Assembly: GCA_949358305.1 (NCBI GenBank)
Contig: OX442314.1
Coordinates: 55,685,369-55,749,368 of the forward strand
Length of the DNA: 64,000 nt
From: Strigamia acuminata
Lineage: Eukaryota > Arthropoda > Chilopoda > Geophilomorpha > Linotaeniidae
Reading direction: 5' to 3'
The translations under genes were made by a program, and so were the position numbers. Below the pieces are notes generated by a model that was not told the DNA's origin, did no database searches, and worked only from the letters and a program-made list of their open reading frames with translations. Of the stretch, positions 9,335 through 19,026 are shown in pieces. Numbering within the stretch: position 1 is the stretch's first letter; each line of letters begins with the position of its first letter.

Positions 9335-9468
9335 CACTAAAAACTCAGGTTGCCCAACTCGAAAGAAAGAGGTTTTTTCTGCTTTCACGGTGAAAGAGAG
9401 AAAACGCGTGCTTTTGCTTTCAAGAAAACAAACGGAAGTGGAACCGACCGGCGCAGAGGATTATGGGT

Positions 9469-9565
9469 CACGGACGCGTCTCGTACGGTACGAGACTTGT
9501 CCGTGCGAGCGTAGAGCTACGGGGTCGACGCATGCGATCGAGCCGTGCGCATGTTACGCTACGGG
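9469..9565 (-). promoter_or_regulatory. Hairpin cluster with CCCCGTAGC motifs before ORF3
   Basis: Between the pol stop and the ORF3 first exon lie three structures. 9469-9505 is a 7-bp stem, a 2x2 internal loop and a 9-bp stem closed by one base. 9501-9524 and 9543-9565 are each, on the element strand, a CCCCGTAGC arm with its GCACGG partner. The last 23 bases are identical to 63124-63146 in element C. The lower stem CCGT/ACGG, a bulged A, and an upper GC stem recur. This may be an internal promoter or an RNA element for the ORF3 transcript. Confidence 0.55.
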
Positions 9566-9737
9566 GTTTCGACCGATACGTCATGCAATCTCGCTTTTCG
9601 ATATTGACGGTGACAACTGATGACGAAGTTCGGACTTAGCCGAATTTTTATGTCTCGACATGCGTTGCAGCTCTCGTAAGTGAATTTCTTCAACTTTACG
9701 ACGCCGCAATCACATATCTTGACCTTTTTATTTCTTT

Positions 9738-12700
9738 CTAGTTTCTCCCGGTGATTTTTCCGTCTTGGATGAACGGATTCTTCGATTTTCGCGGTCGAAG
9801 GTTGCGTTTTTGCTCGCGAGTGGTATCGGCTCCCACTTGGTCGCTCATCTCCGATGTTGCGGTATTGCTTACTTCTTCTAATTTTGTTTTTTCTTTTTCA
9901 GAAGTATTTTCTTCTGCTTCCTCCCTCTCCGAGATTGTTTGCCCCGTTTGATCGGGAGCGTCGGTGGGTGGGGATTCGGCGTCAAAAAATTCGTCATCTT
10001 CGTCTGCTTCTTCGCTAATTTCGTTGTTATTTTGGAATGTGTCGACCACTGTGCCACCTTGGCCGCTGTGCGTCTGACCTTCCACCCATATTTCCTGGCG
10101 AAATTCTGGTAAATATGGTTTTAATTCCCGGCCGTTGATCGACTGGAAATTTTTATTATCTGTCAATCTGCGCAATTGGTAGGCGTTGCCGCCGTGTTCT
10201 GCCACAATTACATAGGGTCCGTCCCTTTTGTCGGCCAGACCCGCGGCGATGCCCCTCGCAGCATTCGATAATATGTGTGTTTCCTTCCACACCAGGTCGT
10301 TGACCTTGAAATTCGTGAAATCCAATTCTCCTTCTTTTTCTGCGACTCTTTCCCGTAGGTCAAAGATGTGAGTCATTAGGTGCTGATATGTGTCGGAAAT
10401 TGTCTGTTCCAAACGGCATACGTACTCGTGTGGGTTGGCGGGGTCCAGTACATTCACTGCCTCCGCAACTCGTGGGTCCCACGGCATTCTTAGTTCGCGG
10501 GCGAAATTAAGAAACGCCGGTGAGAAGTCGCGTGTTCTTGACACGGTGGAGCGAATGCTGAACGCTATCTCACGTAGATACTCATCCCACCGGTTGTGTA
10601 CGTCGGTGAACACTGTCAAAGCGTATTTCACATCTTTGTTTAGCCTTTCTACGGGGTTCGTTTGAGGATTATAAGTGGAGGTGTTTGAAATCTCCATTTT
10701 AAATTTCTTGCAGAACTCCCTGTATATTTTGGACCTGAATTGGGGCCCGTTGTCGGAAATGAGCTTCCGGGGAAACCCAAATCGCAACGCCACGTCGTAA
10801 AGACACTCGGCGATATTTTCCGCCGAGGGCTTCGCGAGGGCGTACAACTCGGGCCAGCGGGTCGCTACGTCCATAATTACAAGTATATACATGTTGCGGT
10901 TGCTTGTTGTGGGCTTGGGGCCCATCAAGTCAACACTCCAACAGTCAAAGGGAGCGTAGGGGCCGAGAGACATTGTGTTTCTGGCCACTTTGTCGCGAGG
11001 TCGACATGCTTGGCACCGGGAGCAGTGGCGAATAAATTTCGTTATTTTCTGGCGGGCTCCGGGCCAAAAAAATAACTGCTTCACGCGGTACAATGTTCTT
11101 GCTATGCCGGCGTGGCTGGCGAGTGGGTGCCCATGCATCAGCCACAGCAATCGGGTGTGTAGCGAGACAGGCACCACCACTTTTATCGCGTTCCCCGCTC
11201 CGCTAAGGTCGTCCTGAAACGTCGGGTGGTATTTTAGTAACAACCCGTCGTCTATCAGGTAGCTGGTGGCTTCCTTAGCAAATTGCTTTCTGCGATGAGG
11301 ATTCGTCATGTCGACCGGATATTCCCCTTTTTCTAGGAATCGAGTCATTATTTGACATTTGGCGTCGGTCGCCTGATGTTCGATGAACTCGAGTCTTGTT
11401 GGCGGCGCGTATTGCGTTTTCTTTTCTATTGTGGCCGTGAAGGCTCGCAGCAGAGTTTTCGGGGCCTCCTGGACGACTGGAGGGGCTGCCTTTGTCTTCG
11501 TGTCGGTCGTTCCAGCTGGCTGGTACGTTCGAGTCCAGAAACCACAAAAAGTTTTATCAGCGGGCTCCATCACGGGTAATTCGTTCGCTTTACGAAGGCG
11601 CCAAATTCGTCTGGGCGTCGGACAATACAGGAGACGCGAATCATCTTCGCCGTCGTCGTCCGGACCATGGGGGTCGGACGCTGGGGCTCTTGATAACGCG
11701 TCGGCTACCTGGTTGAATTTTCCGGGGCGATACGTTATTGTTATGTCGCACGCCATGAGTTCAAGTTGCCACCTGGCGAGTCGGCCGGATGGCTCTTTTA
11801 ACTTCATCAACCAGCTTAATGCTTGATGATCGGTTTGCACTTCGAAATTCGTATACTCTAGGTAGTCACGAAACTTCCGAACGGCCCATATTACGGCTAA
11901 GCACTCCAATTCTGTAGCCGTGTAGTTTTTCTCGGCTCCCTGTATTTTCCGACTTATGAACATACAGGGTACCTCTTGCTCCACTCCGTTGTACGTGTGT
12001 TTTTGCAAGAGGGCTGCTCCCAAGCCAACTCGGCTGGCGTCGGTATGCAGAACGAACGGTCGGTTTAGGTCGGGCAACGGCATCTTGTCGACGTCGGCCA
12101 GCATTTGTTTTATGGCGCTGAAGGCGGCCTCGCATTCGGCCGTCCACGCGAAATCGCGGTCGGTTCGCAGGAGGTCCGTTACGGGCGCGGCTACTTCTGC
12201 CAAATTGGGGAGCAGTCTGCCGAAAAAATTAATCATCCCCATGAATCTCTGGACTCCCTTGATATCTTCCGGTGCCGGGAATCCATTTATAGCTCGTACC
12301 TTTTCGGGATCAATGGCGATCCCTTCAACTCCGATACGATAGCCTAGGAAGGCAAGTTCCTTTCTACAGAACTTGCTCTTTCCGGGATGGACATGGAGTC
12401 CAGCTTTGGCTAAGCGGGAGACCACTCGGTCTATGTGCTCTATGTGTTCCTCAAAAGTGTCTGACGCAATAATGATATCGTCGAGATAAGCCCATACGAA
12501 ATCATGTAACATGTCTCCGAGGACGCCTTCGATCAACTTTTGAAAGGTGCTTGGTGCGTTCACTAGTCCGAATGGCATTACGTTGAACATTAATCGCCCT
12601 ATAGGCGAGTAAAACGCGGTCTTTAGTTTATCTTCGGGTCGGAGTTCGACCTGCCAGTACCCTTTCGACAGGTCCATGGTGGTCACCCAATTAAATGGAG

Positions 12701-13697
12701 CCAGCTCTCTGAGAATCGCCTCGATGGAGGGCATCTGTATCGGGTCTATCACTGTTATCGCATTTAGCGGGCGGTAGTCGATACATAAGCGAGGCTCGGA
12801 GCCGGGTCGCATCACTAGGACAATTCGCATCGCGTATTCGCCCAATGCTTCTGTCACGATGCCTTTGTCGAGCATGTCTTGACACATCTGAGTTACTATA
12901 TCCCGTTTTTGGGGATTCATCCCTTTGTATGGTACGCGAATTGGTTTGTCCGTTGTTAGTACGATCTCGTGTACGGCTTCGGTTGTTCTTCCGGGTGTTT
13001 TGGTGAGGATCCTCTCGTGTTTGCGGAGCACTCGTCGTAATAACGATGCCTCGTTGACTTGTAGAGCGGCTTCCTCTACCAATGTGTCTACCATGTTGCT
13101 TCTTTGCAATTCCAGAGCGAATGCTACGAAGTCGTAATCCTGTACGAATTTCCGCAATCCTCTTTCGTATTCCTCTTTATCTCGGGCCTCGTCCAGTAAT
13201 TTTTGGGGTATTACTGGAGCGGGCCTTTCACCTTCGGGGCTTATCCAGTTCCACGATCTCGTTATCGGATTTGGCTGTATTTTTAGTTTAGCCATGATGT
13301 CCATTCCGAGGAGGAATACTTTGTCGTGGGACGGTAGCACGAGGAAGGGGTGGGATAGGTTCCCTCCCTTCCAGTCGATGGTGATCTTTATTACGCCTCT
13401 GGGCTTTACGTAGCCATTAGCCGTGAGTAATTCCACATTCTCATTTACTTTCATCATTTTATCTTCGATGTCGAGGCTTTCGACTAGATCTTCGGATATG
13501 AAAGAACGATCCGCTCCGGAATCCAATAGTCCCAGTAATTTTTGGTTTTCAATCGTCACTGGTAACATGCAGAGCGTCTCGCAATGTGACTTCGAGACGT
13601 TACAGTGAAATACTCGCAATTTCTGCGGTACGACGTCCAGGTCAAACGGGAGTTCGGCCCAATTGTCGTCTGTCTTGGTCTCAGTTCTCACTTGCAT
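9738..13697 (-). CDS. pol: Element I pol (PR-RT-RH-IN)
   Basis: Intact polyprotein of 1319 codons counted from the first ATG. In practice it is entered by a -1 shift from gag at 13874, and the frame is open back to there. Domains in order: aspartic protease with DSGAD (13509-13523), reverse transcriptase with the YLDD catalytic box at 12477-12488, RNase H with TDAS, and an integrase zinc-binding HHCC region. The integrase core follows with the D, D, E signature (VDLMGPK; SDNGPQF; NPVERLN), then a GPY/F-like module (KRDGPY) near the C-terminus. The tail is acidic and low-complexity. Order RT-RH-IN marks Ty3/Gypsy rather than Copia. It makes DNA from the element RNA and inserts it. Closely similar to element C pol. 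Confidence 0.95.
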   Translation of the reverse strand: MQVRTETKTDDNWAELPFDLDVVPQKLRVFHCNVSKSHCETLCMLPVTIENQKLLGLLDSGADRSFISEDLVESLDIEDKMMKVNENVELLTANGYVKPRGVIKITIDWKGGNLSHPFLVLPSHDKVFLLGMDIMAKLKIQPNPITRSWNWISPEGERPAPVIPQKLLDEARDKEEYERGLRKFVQDYDFVAFALELQRSNMVDTLVEEAALQVNEASLLRRVLRKHERILTKTPGRTTEAVHEIVLTTDKPIRVPYKGMNPQKRDIVTQMCQDMLDKGIVTEALGEYAMRIVLVMRPGSEPRLCIDYRPLNAITVIDPIQMPSIEAILRELAPFNWVTTMDLSKGYWQVELRPEDKLKTAFYSPIGRLMFNVMPFGLVNAPSTFQKLIEGVLGDMLHDFVWAYLDDIIIASDTFEEHIEHIDRVVSRLAKAGLHVHPGKSKFCRKELAFLGYRIGVEGIAIDPEKVRAINGFPAPEDIKGVQRFMGMINFFGRLLPNLAEVAAPVTDLLRTDRDFAWTAECEAAFSAIKQMLADVDKMPLPDLNRPFVLHTDASRVGLGAALLQKHTYNGVEQEVPCMFISRKIQGAEKNYTATELECLAVIWAVRKFRDYLEYTNFEVQTDHQALSWLMKLKEPSGRLARWQLELMACDITITYRPGKFNQVADALSRAPASDPHGPDDDGEDDSRLLYCPTPRRIWRLRKANELPVMEPADKTFCGFWTRTYQPAGTTDTKTKAAPPVVQEAPKTLLRAFTATIEKKTQYAPPTRLEFIEHQATDAKCQIMTRFLEKGEYPVDMTNPHRRKQFAKEATSYLIDDGLLLKYHPTFQDDLSGAGNAIKVVVPVSLHTRLLWLMHGHPLASHAGIARTLYRVKQLFFWPGARQKITKFIRHCSRCQACRPRDKVARNTMSLGPYAPFDCWSVDLMGPKPTTSNRNMYILVIMDVATRWPELYALAKPSAENIAECLYDVALRFGFPRKLISDNGPQFRSKIYREFCKKFKMEISNTSTYNPQTNPVERLNKDVKYALTVFTDVHNRWDEYLREIAFSIRSTVSRTRDFSPAFLNFARELRMPWDPRVAEAVNVLDPANPHEYVCRLEQTISDTYQHLMTHIFDLRERVAEKEGELDFTNFKVNDLVWKETHILSNAARGIAAGLADKRDGPYVIVAEHGGNAYQLRRLTDNKNFQSINGRELKPYLPEFRQEIWVEGQTHSGQGGTVVDTFQNNNEISEEADEDDEFFDAESPPTDAPDQTGQTISEREEAEENTSEKEKTKLEEVSNTATSEMSDQVGADTTREQKRNLRPRKSKNPFIQDGKITGRN

Positions 13698-13814
13698 GCC
13701 TCTCAGTGTTACTTTTTCTTCCTTCTCTGGTGCGGATTGGGCTCGGTCCTTGATCTGAGCATCAAGTATGGCGTGACCGGCAGGTCCAGTATGGAATTTC
13801 TTTTTCTTTGTTAT

Positions 13815-13880
13815 TTCCTCGGCTTTCGCAGACGAAGTCGATTCTATTTCTTCGACGACGCCTGCGCTTGGCAGTTTTTT
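13815..13880 (-). promoter_or_regulatory. -1 frameshift signal, element I gag/pol
   Basis: On the element strand the heptamer A AAA AAC (13880-13874) lies in the gag zero frame (GCA AAA AAC). Six bases later a stem CGCAGGCG pairs with CGTCTGCG, with an inner GTCGA/TCGAC stem. The -1 frame is open from the slip to pol with no stop. Spacing and geometry fit a classical programmed -1 frameshift. Confidence 0.8.
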
Positions 13881-16800
13881 GCCAGAGCAATATTCAATTC
13901 GGCCATCATCTTCATCATAGTCTGTTGCTCAATATTCACTTTGGCCGTTTTTTCACATTTGTCTGAATAATGGCCATATTCTCCGCAGCTGTAACATTTG
14001 ACGTTACTTTTGTCGCCCGTGGGTGTGAAACCCGGTTTTTTGGGGACGAATGCTGTCGGGAACCGTCTTTTTGTACCCAGCGCTCCTTTTTCTTTTGTTG
14101 CGCGGGCGTGAGCTCTGAATTGGGTAATGGCTAGCGCTCGGTGCGCGTGATGAAGGTACGGGCCTTGGTCGTCGCACCCCGTTGATAAGTTCTCGAGGTG
14201 CTCGCGTAGGTCTTCCTCGTCGCTTGATTCCTCTGCCGGCTCGGCGACCGCCGCGGGAGGTGACGCTTCTTCTGCTTTTGCCGAGGTGGCTAATTCAGTC
14301 GAGGTCACCTGCATCGCCGTGGTCGTCGGGGCTTTCTTTGGGGCAGCAATCGGGTTGCTTGGGAGCGTTATACCGGTTTTTGGGGTCAACGTCCGTCCCG
14401 AGGACGCCTCCGTGAGGCTCATTATGCCGCTGAGGTATTCGCTTGGTCTCATTAGTTTCTCGGAAGCTTTATGGCGTTCGGCGCTGGTGGTCAATCGCTT
14501 TTCGTGGGCTTCCGCCTCTTCGGGTGGCAGTGAGGCGTAATACCTTTGTTCTATCTCCAGCGTATTGGTCAGGAGATAATTACTGACATCCCGATAGTCG
14601 CCAGTGCGGGGAGCACGCATGTCCAGCAATATTCGTTGTGAATGTGCTGACAACCCCCCATAGAAAATCATCGTAAACCCGGCAGGGTTAATTTCGTACG
14701 GTGCTCGGGCGAAGAGTAATTTCGCTCGGGCGTCATAGTCGGCGAGTGTTTCACCTGGGGCTTGACGTAAGCCGCGCAATTTGTTGCTGATTTCGTCCGG
14801 TGTCTCGCCGTATCGAAGGTCGAAACGGACGAGAAAATCGTCCCAGGTTGGATTTTTCAGTCCTTGGTACCACTCGCGGGCTGATCCGGTGGTTAACTCC
14901 ACTAGGCCGTGTGTAAGCATATCGGCGACGGTCGCCTTTGTAGCTTTCTTAATTCTCATGACTTCGTCGAGGAAGCGGTCTCCCGCTTTCCACGAACCGT
15001 CGAATCGCGTTTGTACGTAATGTTGCCAGCGGATGTTGCCCGTGGCTTCGGCCGCTGGCTCGTTACGCACGCCATATTTGCGTTTGACCCTTTCACCGGC
15101 GCGGTTATGTTCATCTCCGGGGTGGCCCAAGTCGATTCCTTCCTTTCGGAAAGAGTTCAATAAGGCACGTCCCAGTTCAGCCATAGTATACTGTCGGCCG
15201 GCAGAGTCTTGGAAATTCCCCTCCTGTATGGAAGGGCGAGAGCTGTGTGAAGATCGGTTGGAGGCATTCGGTCGGTCCGAATGGTGCTGATCGCTGCCTC
15301 GGCTTTCTCGGTGCGATCCGGACGACGGCCGACTTTGGTCGTCGTCGTCCGACGAATCAGAGGGGTCGGAAGGGTCGCCTTTTTGGCGGTCTCTCGGTCC
15401 CTTTGGGGGAACCTCTTCGCCACCCCGTGATTTCTTCGAGCCTCCGGAGGGCGGCGGCTCCTTTTCGTCGCTGCTCCCGTAAAAAGAATGCCACTTATTT
15501 TCTTCGTTCTCCGGGCGCTCGCGGTCCTTATTCGCGTTCTTTTTGTTGAGTAAGGCGTCGATCGCGGCGCTTCTTTCGGATCGTTTCGAGGGGTTACGCT
15601 CCCTGGATTTTCTATCCGGTTGGTCGTCTTCCTGTGACTTCCTCTTTTTTGTTTCGGCGTTGGAACCGCTGGTGGGCTCTTTGTCCGCTTTCGGATCCTC
15701 CTTTTTATTCCTCTCCGAAACGTCCTGCTCGTACTCTCTTTGGAATTTCTCTGTTTCCTTTTCCCAATTTTCGGCTTCCCATCGTTTTTGTTCGTCTATT
15801 ATCGCTTTTTTCTTAGCTTGGTACTCGTCGGTCCATCTGTCCCGCTCCCATTCTTCTTGTTCTCGAAGAAATTGCTCCTTTTCTCTCCTTGCTTTTTCGG
15901 CTTTCATCCTTTCGTGGTATTGCTCTTCCCACTTCTGGTGTTGCCGCTGAGCTTCTTCTCTTAGTTTCTGCAATTTCTCGGCTTTTCGTTGGGCCAGGAG
16001 GGCTCGGAATTGGTTTTCGTAGTCTTGGGCTTCTGTGTGCCTTCCTTCTACGGTATTATTCCATTCTCTGCGTATTTTTGCTTCCTGCTCTTCTCTTATC
16101 TCTTGCACCATTTCTTCCGTTCTCTCCGTGGTCCTTTTTTCACGCCGTAGTCGTTCTTCTTCCTCGTTCCAGAGTTCTCTCCTCTCAGCGCTTACTCTAC
16201 GTTGGCGGTTTATCGTCTCTTGCCTCGCTTCTTCGCGGGCTTTCTCCCGTGACTCGTGAAGGGCTTTGTGAGGGTCGGGGACGAAGTTACCTACGTCACT
16301 CGGCGTTTCTTGCGCTACAGGCGTCTCCGCTGCTGGTCTTGCGACTGGCGTCGGGGCCTGTGCTGCGCAAATCGCTTTAGTGAGTATAGTAATTGAGTCC
16401 CAAACTGACGTTCCCGGCGGAATATCGGTTACTGCTTTCAGTCGGGCCGCTTGTTGCGATAGGTGAATTAAATGGGCTACCTCGGGGGAAACAGGGGCAG
16501 GTCTCGCCGAGGCACGGGAGGCCATCGGGGTCCCGCTCGTGTTTCTCGCCGGAGTTTCATTCAAGGGGGCAGATTGGTGGCTTTGTGCTGGTGATGGGTT
16601 GCCGTTGTTCGTGGTTGTTCGCCTCGGAGTTTCTGTGTTCTCCTCGGTTACCAGTATCGGCACTCGTCCTGTTGTTGTATCGTGAATTTCTTCTTGATTT
16701 TCCAGGACTTCCGTATCGGTATCTTCGACGAAGGGCATCTCTGAGGAGAGCGGCTCTCGCTCGGGCTCGGTTAGGGCCTCGTGCGAAGCAGCTGCTTCCT

Positions 16801-16963
16801 CTTTCTGCGCCTTCGCTTTTCTCCGATTCGCTCGGGCTTTCGCCTTCGCGGATGGTTCGGGAACCAGGCCACCCGACCTTAAGTTATAGTCGGAGGTCCG
16901 TTTTCCCTTTTCGAGCGTAGGCCGCTCGTTATCAGACGCGGATTGTTCGTCTTTGTCTGACAT
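13844..16963 (-). CDS. gag: Element I gag
   Basis: Gag polyprotein of 1039 codons starting at the ATG at 16963, 77 bases after the primer-binding site. The N-terminal third is low-complexity and charged. A long E/R/K/Q-rich stretch looks like a coiled coil (about residues 230-430). A capsid-like retrotransposon gag region follows near residues 640-830 (W-x4-SAREWY, DLRYGETP), then a single CCHC zinc knuckle (CYSCGEYGHYSDKC) near the C-terminus. It should form the particle and bind element RNA. It is long for a Ty3 gag because of the coiled-coil and disordered arms. Terminates at 13844 unless the -1 shift occurs. Confidence 0.92.
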   Translation of the reverse strand: MSDKDEQSASDNERPTLEKGKRTSDYNLRSGGLVPEPSAKAKARANRRKAKAQKEEAAASHEALTEPEREPLSSEMPFVEDTDTEVLENQEEIHDTTTGRVPILVTEENTETPRRTTTNNGNPSPAQSHQSAPLNETPARNTSGTPMASRASARPAPVSPEVAHLIHLSQQAARLKAVTDIPPGTSVWDSITILTKAICAAQAPTPVARPAAETPVAQETPSDVGNFVPDPHKALHESREKAREEARQETINRQRRVSAERRELWNEEEERLRREKRTTERTEEMVQEIREEQEAKIRREWNNTVEGRHTEAQDYENQFRALLAQRKAEKLQKLREEAQRQHQKWEEQYHERMKAEKARREKEQFLREQEEWERDRWTDEYQAKKKAIIDEQKRWEAENWEKETEKFQREYEQDVSERNKKEDPKADKEPTSGSNAETKKRKSQEDDQPDRKSRERNPSKRSERSAAIDALLNKKNANKDRERPENEENKWHSFYGSSDEKEPPPSGGSKKSRGGEEVPPKGPRDRQKGDPSDPSDSSDDDDQSRPSSGSHRESRGSDQHHSDRPNASNRSSHSSRPSIQEGNFQDSAGRQYTMAELGRALLNSFRKEGIDLGHPGDEHNRAGERVKRKYGVRNEPAAEATGNIRWQHYVQTRFDGSWKAGDRFLDEVMRIKKATKATVADMLTHGLVELTTGSAREWYQGLKNPTWDDFLVRFDLRYGETPDEISNKLRGLRQAPGETLADYDARAKLLFARAPYEINPAGFTMIFYGGLSAHSQRILLDMRAPRTGDYRDVSNYLLTNTLEIEQRYYASLPPEEAEAHEKRLTTSAERHKASEKLMRPSEYLSGIMSLTEASSGRTLTPKTGITLPSNPIAAPKKAPTTTAMQVTSTELATSAKAEEASPPAAVAEPAEESSDEEDLREHLENLSTGCDDQGPYLHHAHRALAITQFRAHARATKEKGALGTKRRFPTAFVPKKPGFTPTGDKSNVKCYSCGEYGHYSDKCEKTAKVNIEQQTMMKMMAELNIALAKNCQAQASSKK

Positions 16964-17039
16964 ATTTTAGGTTAAATTCTTCGATTTGGGTTATTATATT
17001 AAATGAGAGATCACAAGTTCAGTTGAGATTTATTTCTAA

Positions 17040-17057
17040 ATCCCGGACGGGCCCCCA
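17040..17057 (-). other. Element I primer-binding site (tRNA-Pro)
   Basis: On the element strand, two bases (CG) after the 5' LTR comes TGGGGGCCCGTCCGGGAT. This matches the known tRNA-Pro primer site with about one difference. Element C has the same site with the same CG spacer. Confidence 0.8.
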
Positions 17058-17059
17058 CG

Positions 17060-17877
17060 TGTCGCGTCCTACCTGGTGATAGGTTTAAAGAGCTAACGTG
17101 TATTACTTTACCTGTGATTCTACTAAATATGTAAATTACCCAAATGAATACTAAGTATATGTAAATGAACAAATAGGTTTATTCAATAGGCGTAAGCCTT
17201 AAGATACACTCAGTATAAAACTAGAGTCGACTTGGTCAGAGTCGAACAAAGGATTTCCCAAGATGGCGTCGTCGGTTCCGCGTGGTCGGCGGAACAAAGG
17301 CGGCGTCTCGAGTTGTCGTTAATTCGTCACGGATTCGTCGTTCACGGACGCGATGGAATGCTCTTTCGAGACTTCTATCCGTGCCTGTTGTCTAGGGGTT
17401 GGTTTTGGCGTCGCAAGGCTCCGTCCAGAAACGTGAAGTTTCTTACAGGGCACTCGGACACTTCGCAATGGAAATAACCGTGGGTCGGTTATTTGGTGTG
17501 AATTCACAAGGGTTATTTTCCTGCTTTCGCGGGAAATAAACGCACAGTGTAAATTCGTGAGAGTTACAGTTGCACTGGAATCAGCGGTCCTCGATCAATC
17601 CTAACTTTTGGTGGAGTTGGCCTGACGGTGAGGTAGTTGCTGTGTTCTTGGTGTCGTTTTTGTAAGTTCTGCTTGTAGGGCGCGAAACTTTACCTGATAT
17701 AGGCCAGGGTGAGGGGCCTGGTTCGGCCAATGGGGGCCGTCCACGCATCTCCTCACCCCCTCGGGGCACGCGCTTCCCAGGGGGGGAAGGCGGAGCCAAC
17801 GCGAGGGAACTGACCTTTCCTAGTGACTCATGCGGATGGCGTCCACTGGAGGGACGACCACCCGCAGGGTCACCACA
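17060..17877 (-). repeat. Element I 5' LTR
   Basis: 818 bp, apparently identical to the LTR at 5030-5847. As the upstream LTR of a minus-strand element it should carry the promoter. The YY1-like motif is at 17258-17268. Followed by target duplication CACT at 17878-17881. Confidence 0.92.
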
Positions 17878-17881
17878 CACT

Positions 17882-19026
17882 GTGATGGCAGAACAGTCGT
17901 TTCAAACTTTCGTGGTTCTTAGAAAAATAAAAATAAACTAATAAGTGGATTCATTTAAACGTCTTAAAGTGCAATTATCAAACTATTGTTTTATGCAGAC
18001 ACCATCGGTATAGTTTAGACCTATATATTTCATATCCACTCATCTGTATATGAAAAATATAAATATATTGTAAGATATAATATGTCTTCCAATTGGTTTG
18101 AAGTGATGAATGGTTCAGTTAAGAATGCGGCAATCCGGGTTTTCACTTTGTTGAATCCAACACACTGCAAGCTTCGAAAAAGCAATCGATCGGTTTAAAT
18201 AATGCAAGAGAGTCGCCTCTTGCAAATCCACTGGTTCAATTGTTCAAAATTTTATTCGGGTTTGTCGCAACTCGAAGAATGTAAAGTTTCAAGGCAAAAA
18301 ACTCACGCAGACACACGTTAGCTGGTTGCAAAAATTACACTGATTTTATTTCTTAAGTTTAAGACAAAGAAAAGGTTAAAACAATACATTTGATTCCATT
18401 CGTCAATATATCGAATGACATCACAAAAAGGAGGTGTCAAAAAGGATTAAGGTTTATATAAAAATGAATGTGGGCCAAATACAAAAAGTAGGTCAGATTT
18501 CTTAAATTCCAATCAAAAAGTCAAACACTAAAACAAACAATCAATTATTAATTAAATTCGAACAATTATTTAAAAGATTAAAACAAATTCCGCAAATTAA
18601 TAAAACAATATTATTTAAAAACACTTTCAAATTCTCAATTTTCACAATCTCTTTTCTTTCGTATAACAACTGCGGGTAACCATGGTGGTTTCGTACTTGG
18701 GAAGGACTTGTACAAAACCTTCTCGTTGCATATGAAATGAAAGATCTTCAAGGAAAATTACGTCCCTTCCACCTAATATCACAGTTCTAGGTCTCGCTAA
18801 ATCTAGGTATTCGAAAAGCTCTCCAAATGTTCCAAACTCGATTGAAACACGATGCTGAAATCGTATGTTCTCCACTTGATTACAAATCGCCCGACTGACA
18901 AATGCAAATAGCCTAAACTTAGAGTTACACTTCACTTCGTTACTCCAAACGAATTTCAAAGACGGCTCGAACGAATTTACACCGGAAAATCGTTCTGACA
19001 CAACACATTAAATGACCTGCTACGTA
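17882..19026. other. Unassigned DNA with an unknown 119-codon ORF
   Basis: AT-rich interval between element I and zinc-finger copy B. The only notable frame is 18642-19001 on the minus strand (119 codons, several Phe, Arg and Val), which I do not recognise. It could be an exon or a decayed element fragment. No repeat structure, RNA gene or promoter could be supported. Confidence 0.35.
18642..19001 (-). CDS. Unknown ORF, 119 codons
   Basis: Opens with an ATG at 19001 and ends in a lysine- and arginine-rich tail. It has hydrophobic patches but no clear signal peptide or membrane segment, and no motif I can assign. Nearest neighbour is the duplicated zinc-finger block B, which begins about 25 bp upstream of its start on the opposite strand. 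Codon use is unremarkable. It may be a chance frame. Confidence 0.25.
   Translation of the reverse strand: MSERFSGVNSFEPSLKFVWSNEVKCNSKFRLFAFVSRAICNQVENIRFQHRVSIEFGTFGELFEYLDLARPRTVILGGRDVIFLEDLSFHMQREGFVQVLPKYETTMVTRSCYTKEKRL

Larger units (their letters stand above)
5030..17877 (-). mobile_element. Ty3/Gypsy LTR retrotransposon, element I
   Basis: A complete 12.8-kb element on the minus strand. It has two 818-bp LTRs (5030-5847 and 17060-17877) that look identical by eye, TG...CA termini and a 4-bp target duplication CACT (5026-5029, 17878-17881). In element order: 5' LTR, tRNA-Pro primer site, gag, pol joined by a -1 frameshift signal, a short acidic first exon, a long third ORF, a polypurine tract and the 3' LTR. 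Gag, pol and ORF3 are all open, so the copy may be competent. The element C relative at 54626 shares its gene order. The third ORF is not an envelope protein in any recognisable way. Confidence 0.92.

Noticed and set aside
15889-16380. Plus-strand frames opposite gag of element I with long hydrophobic runs
   Set aside because: Antisense of the Glu/Lys/Arg-rich coiled coil, which yields Phe/Leu/Ser-rich shadows. Not membrane proteins.
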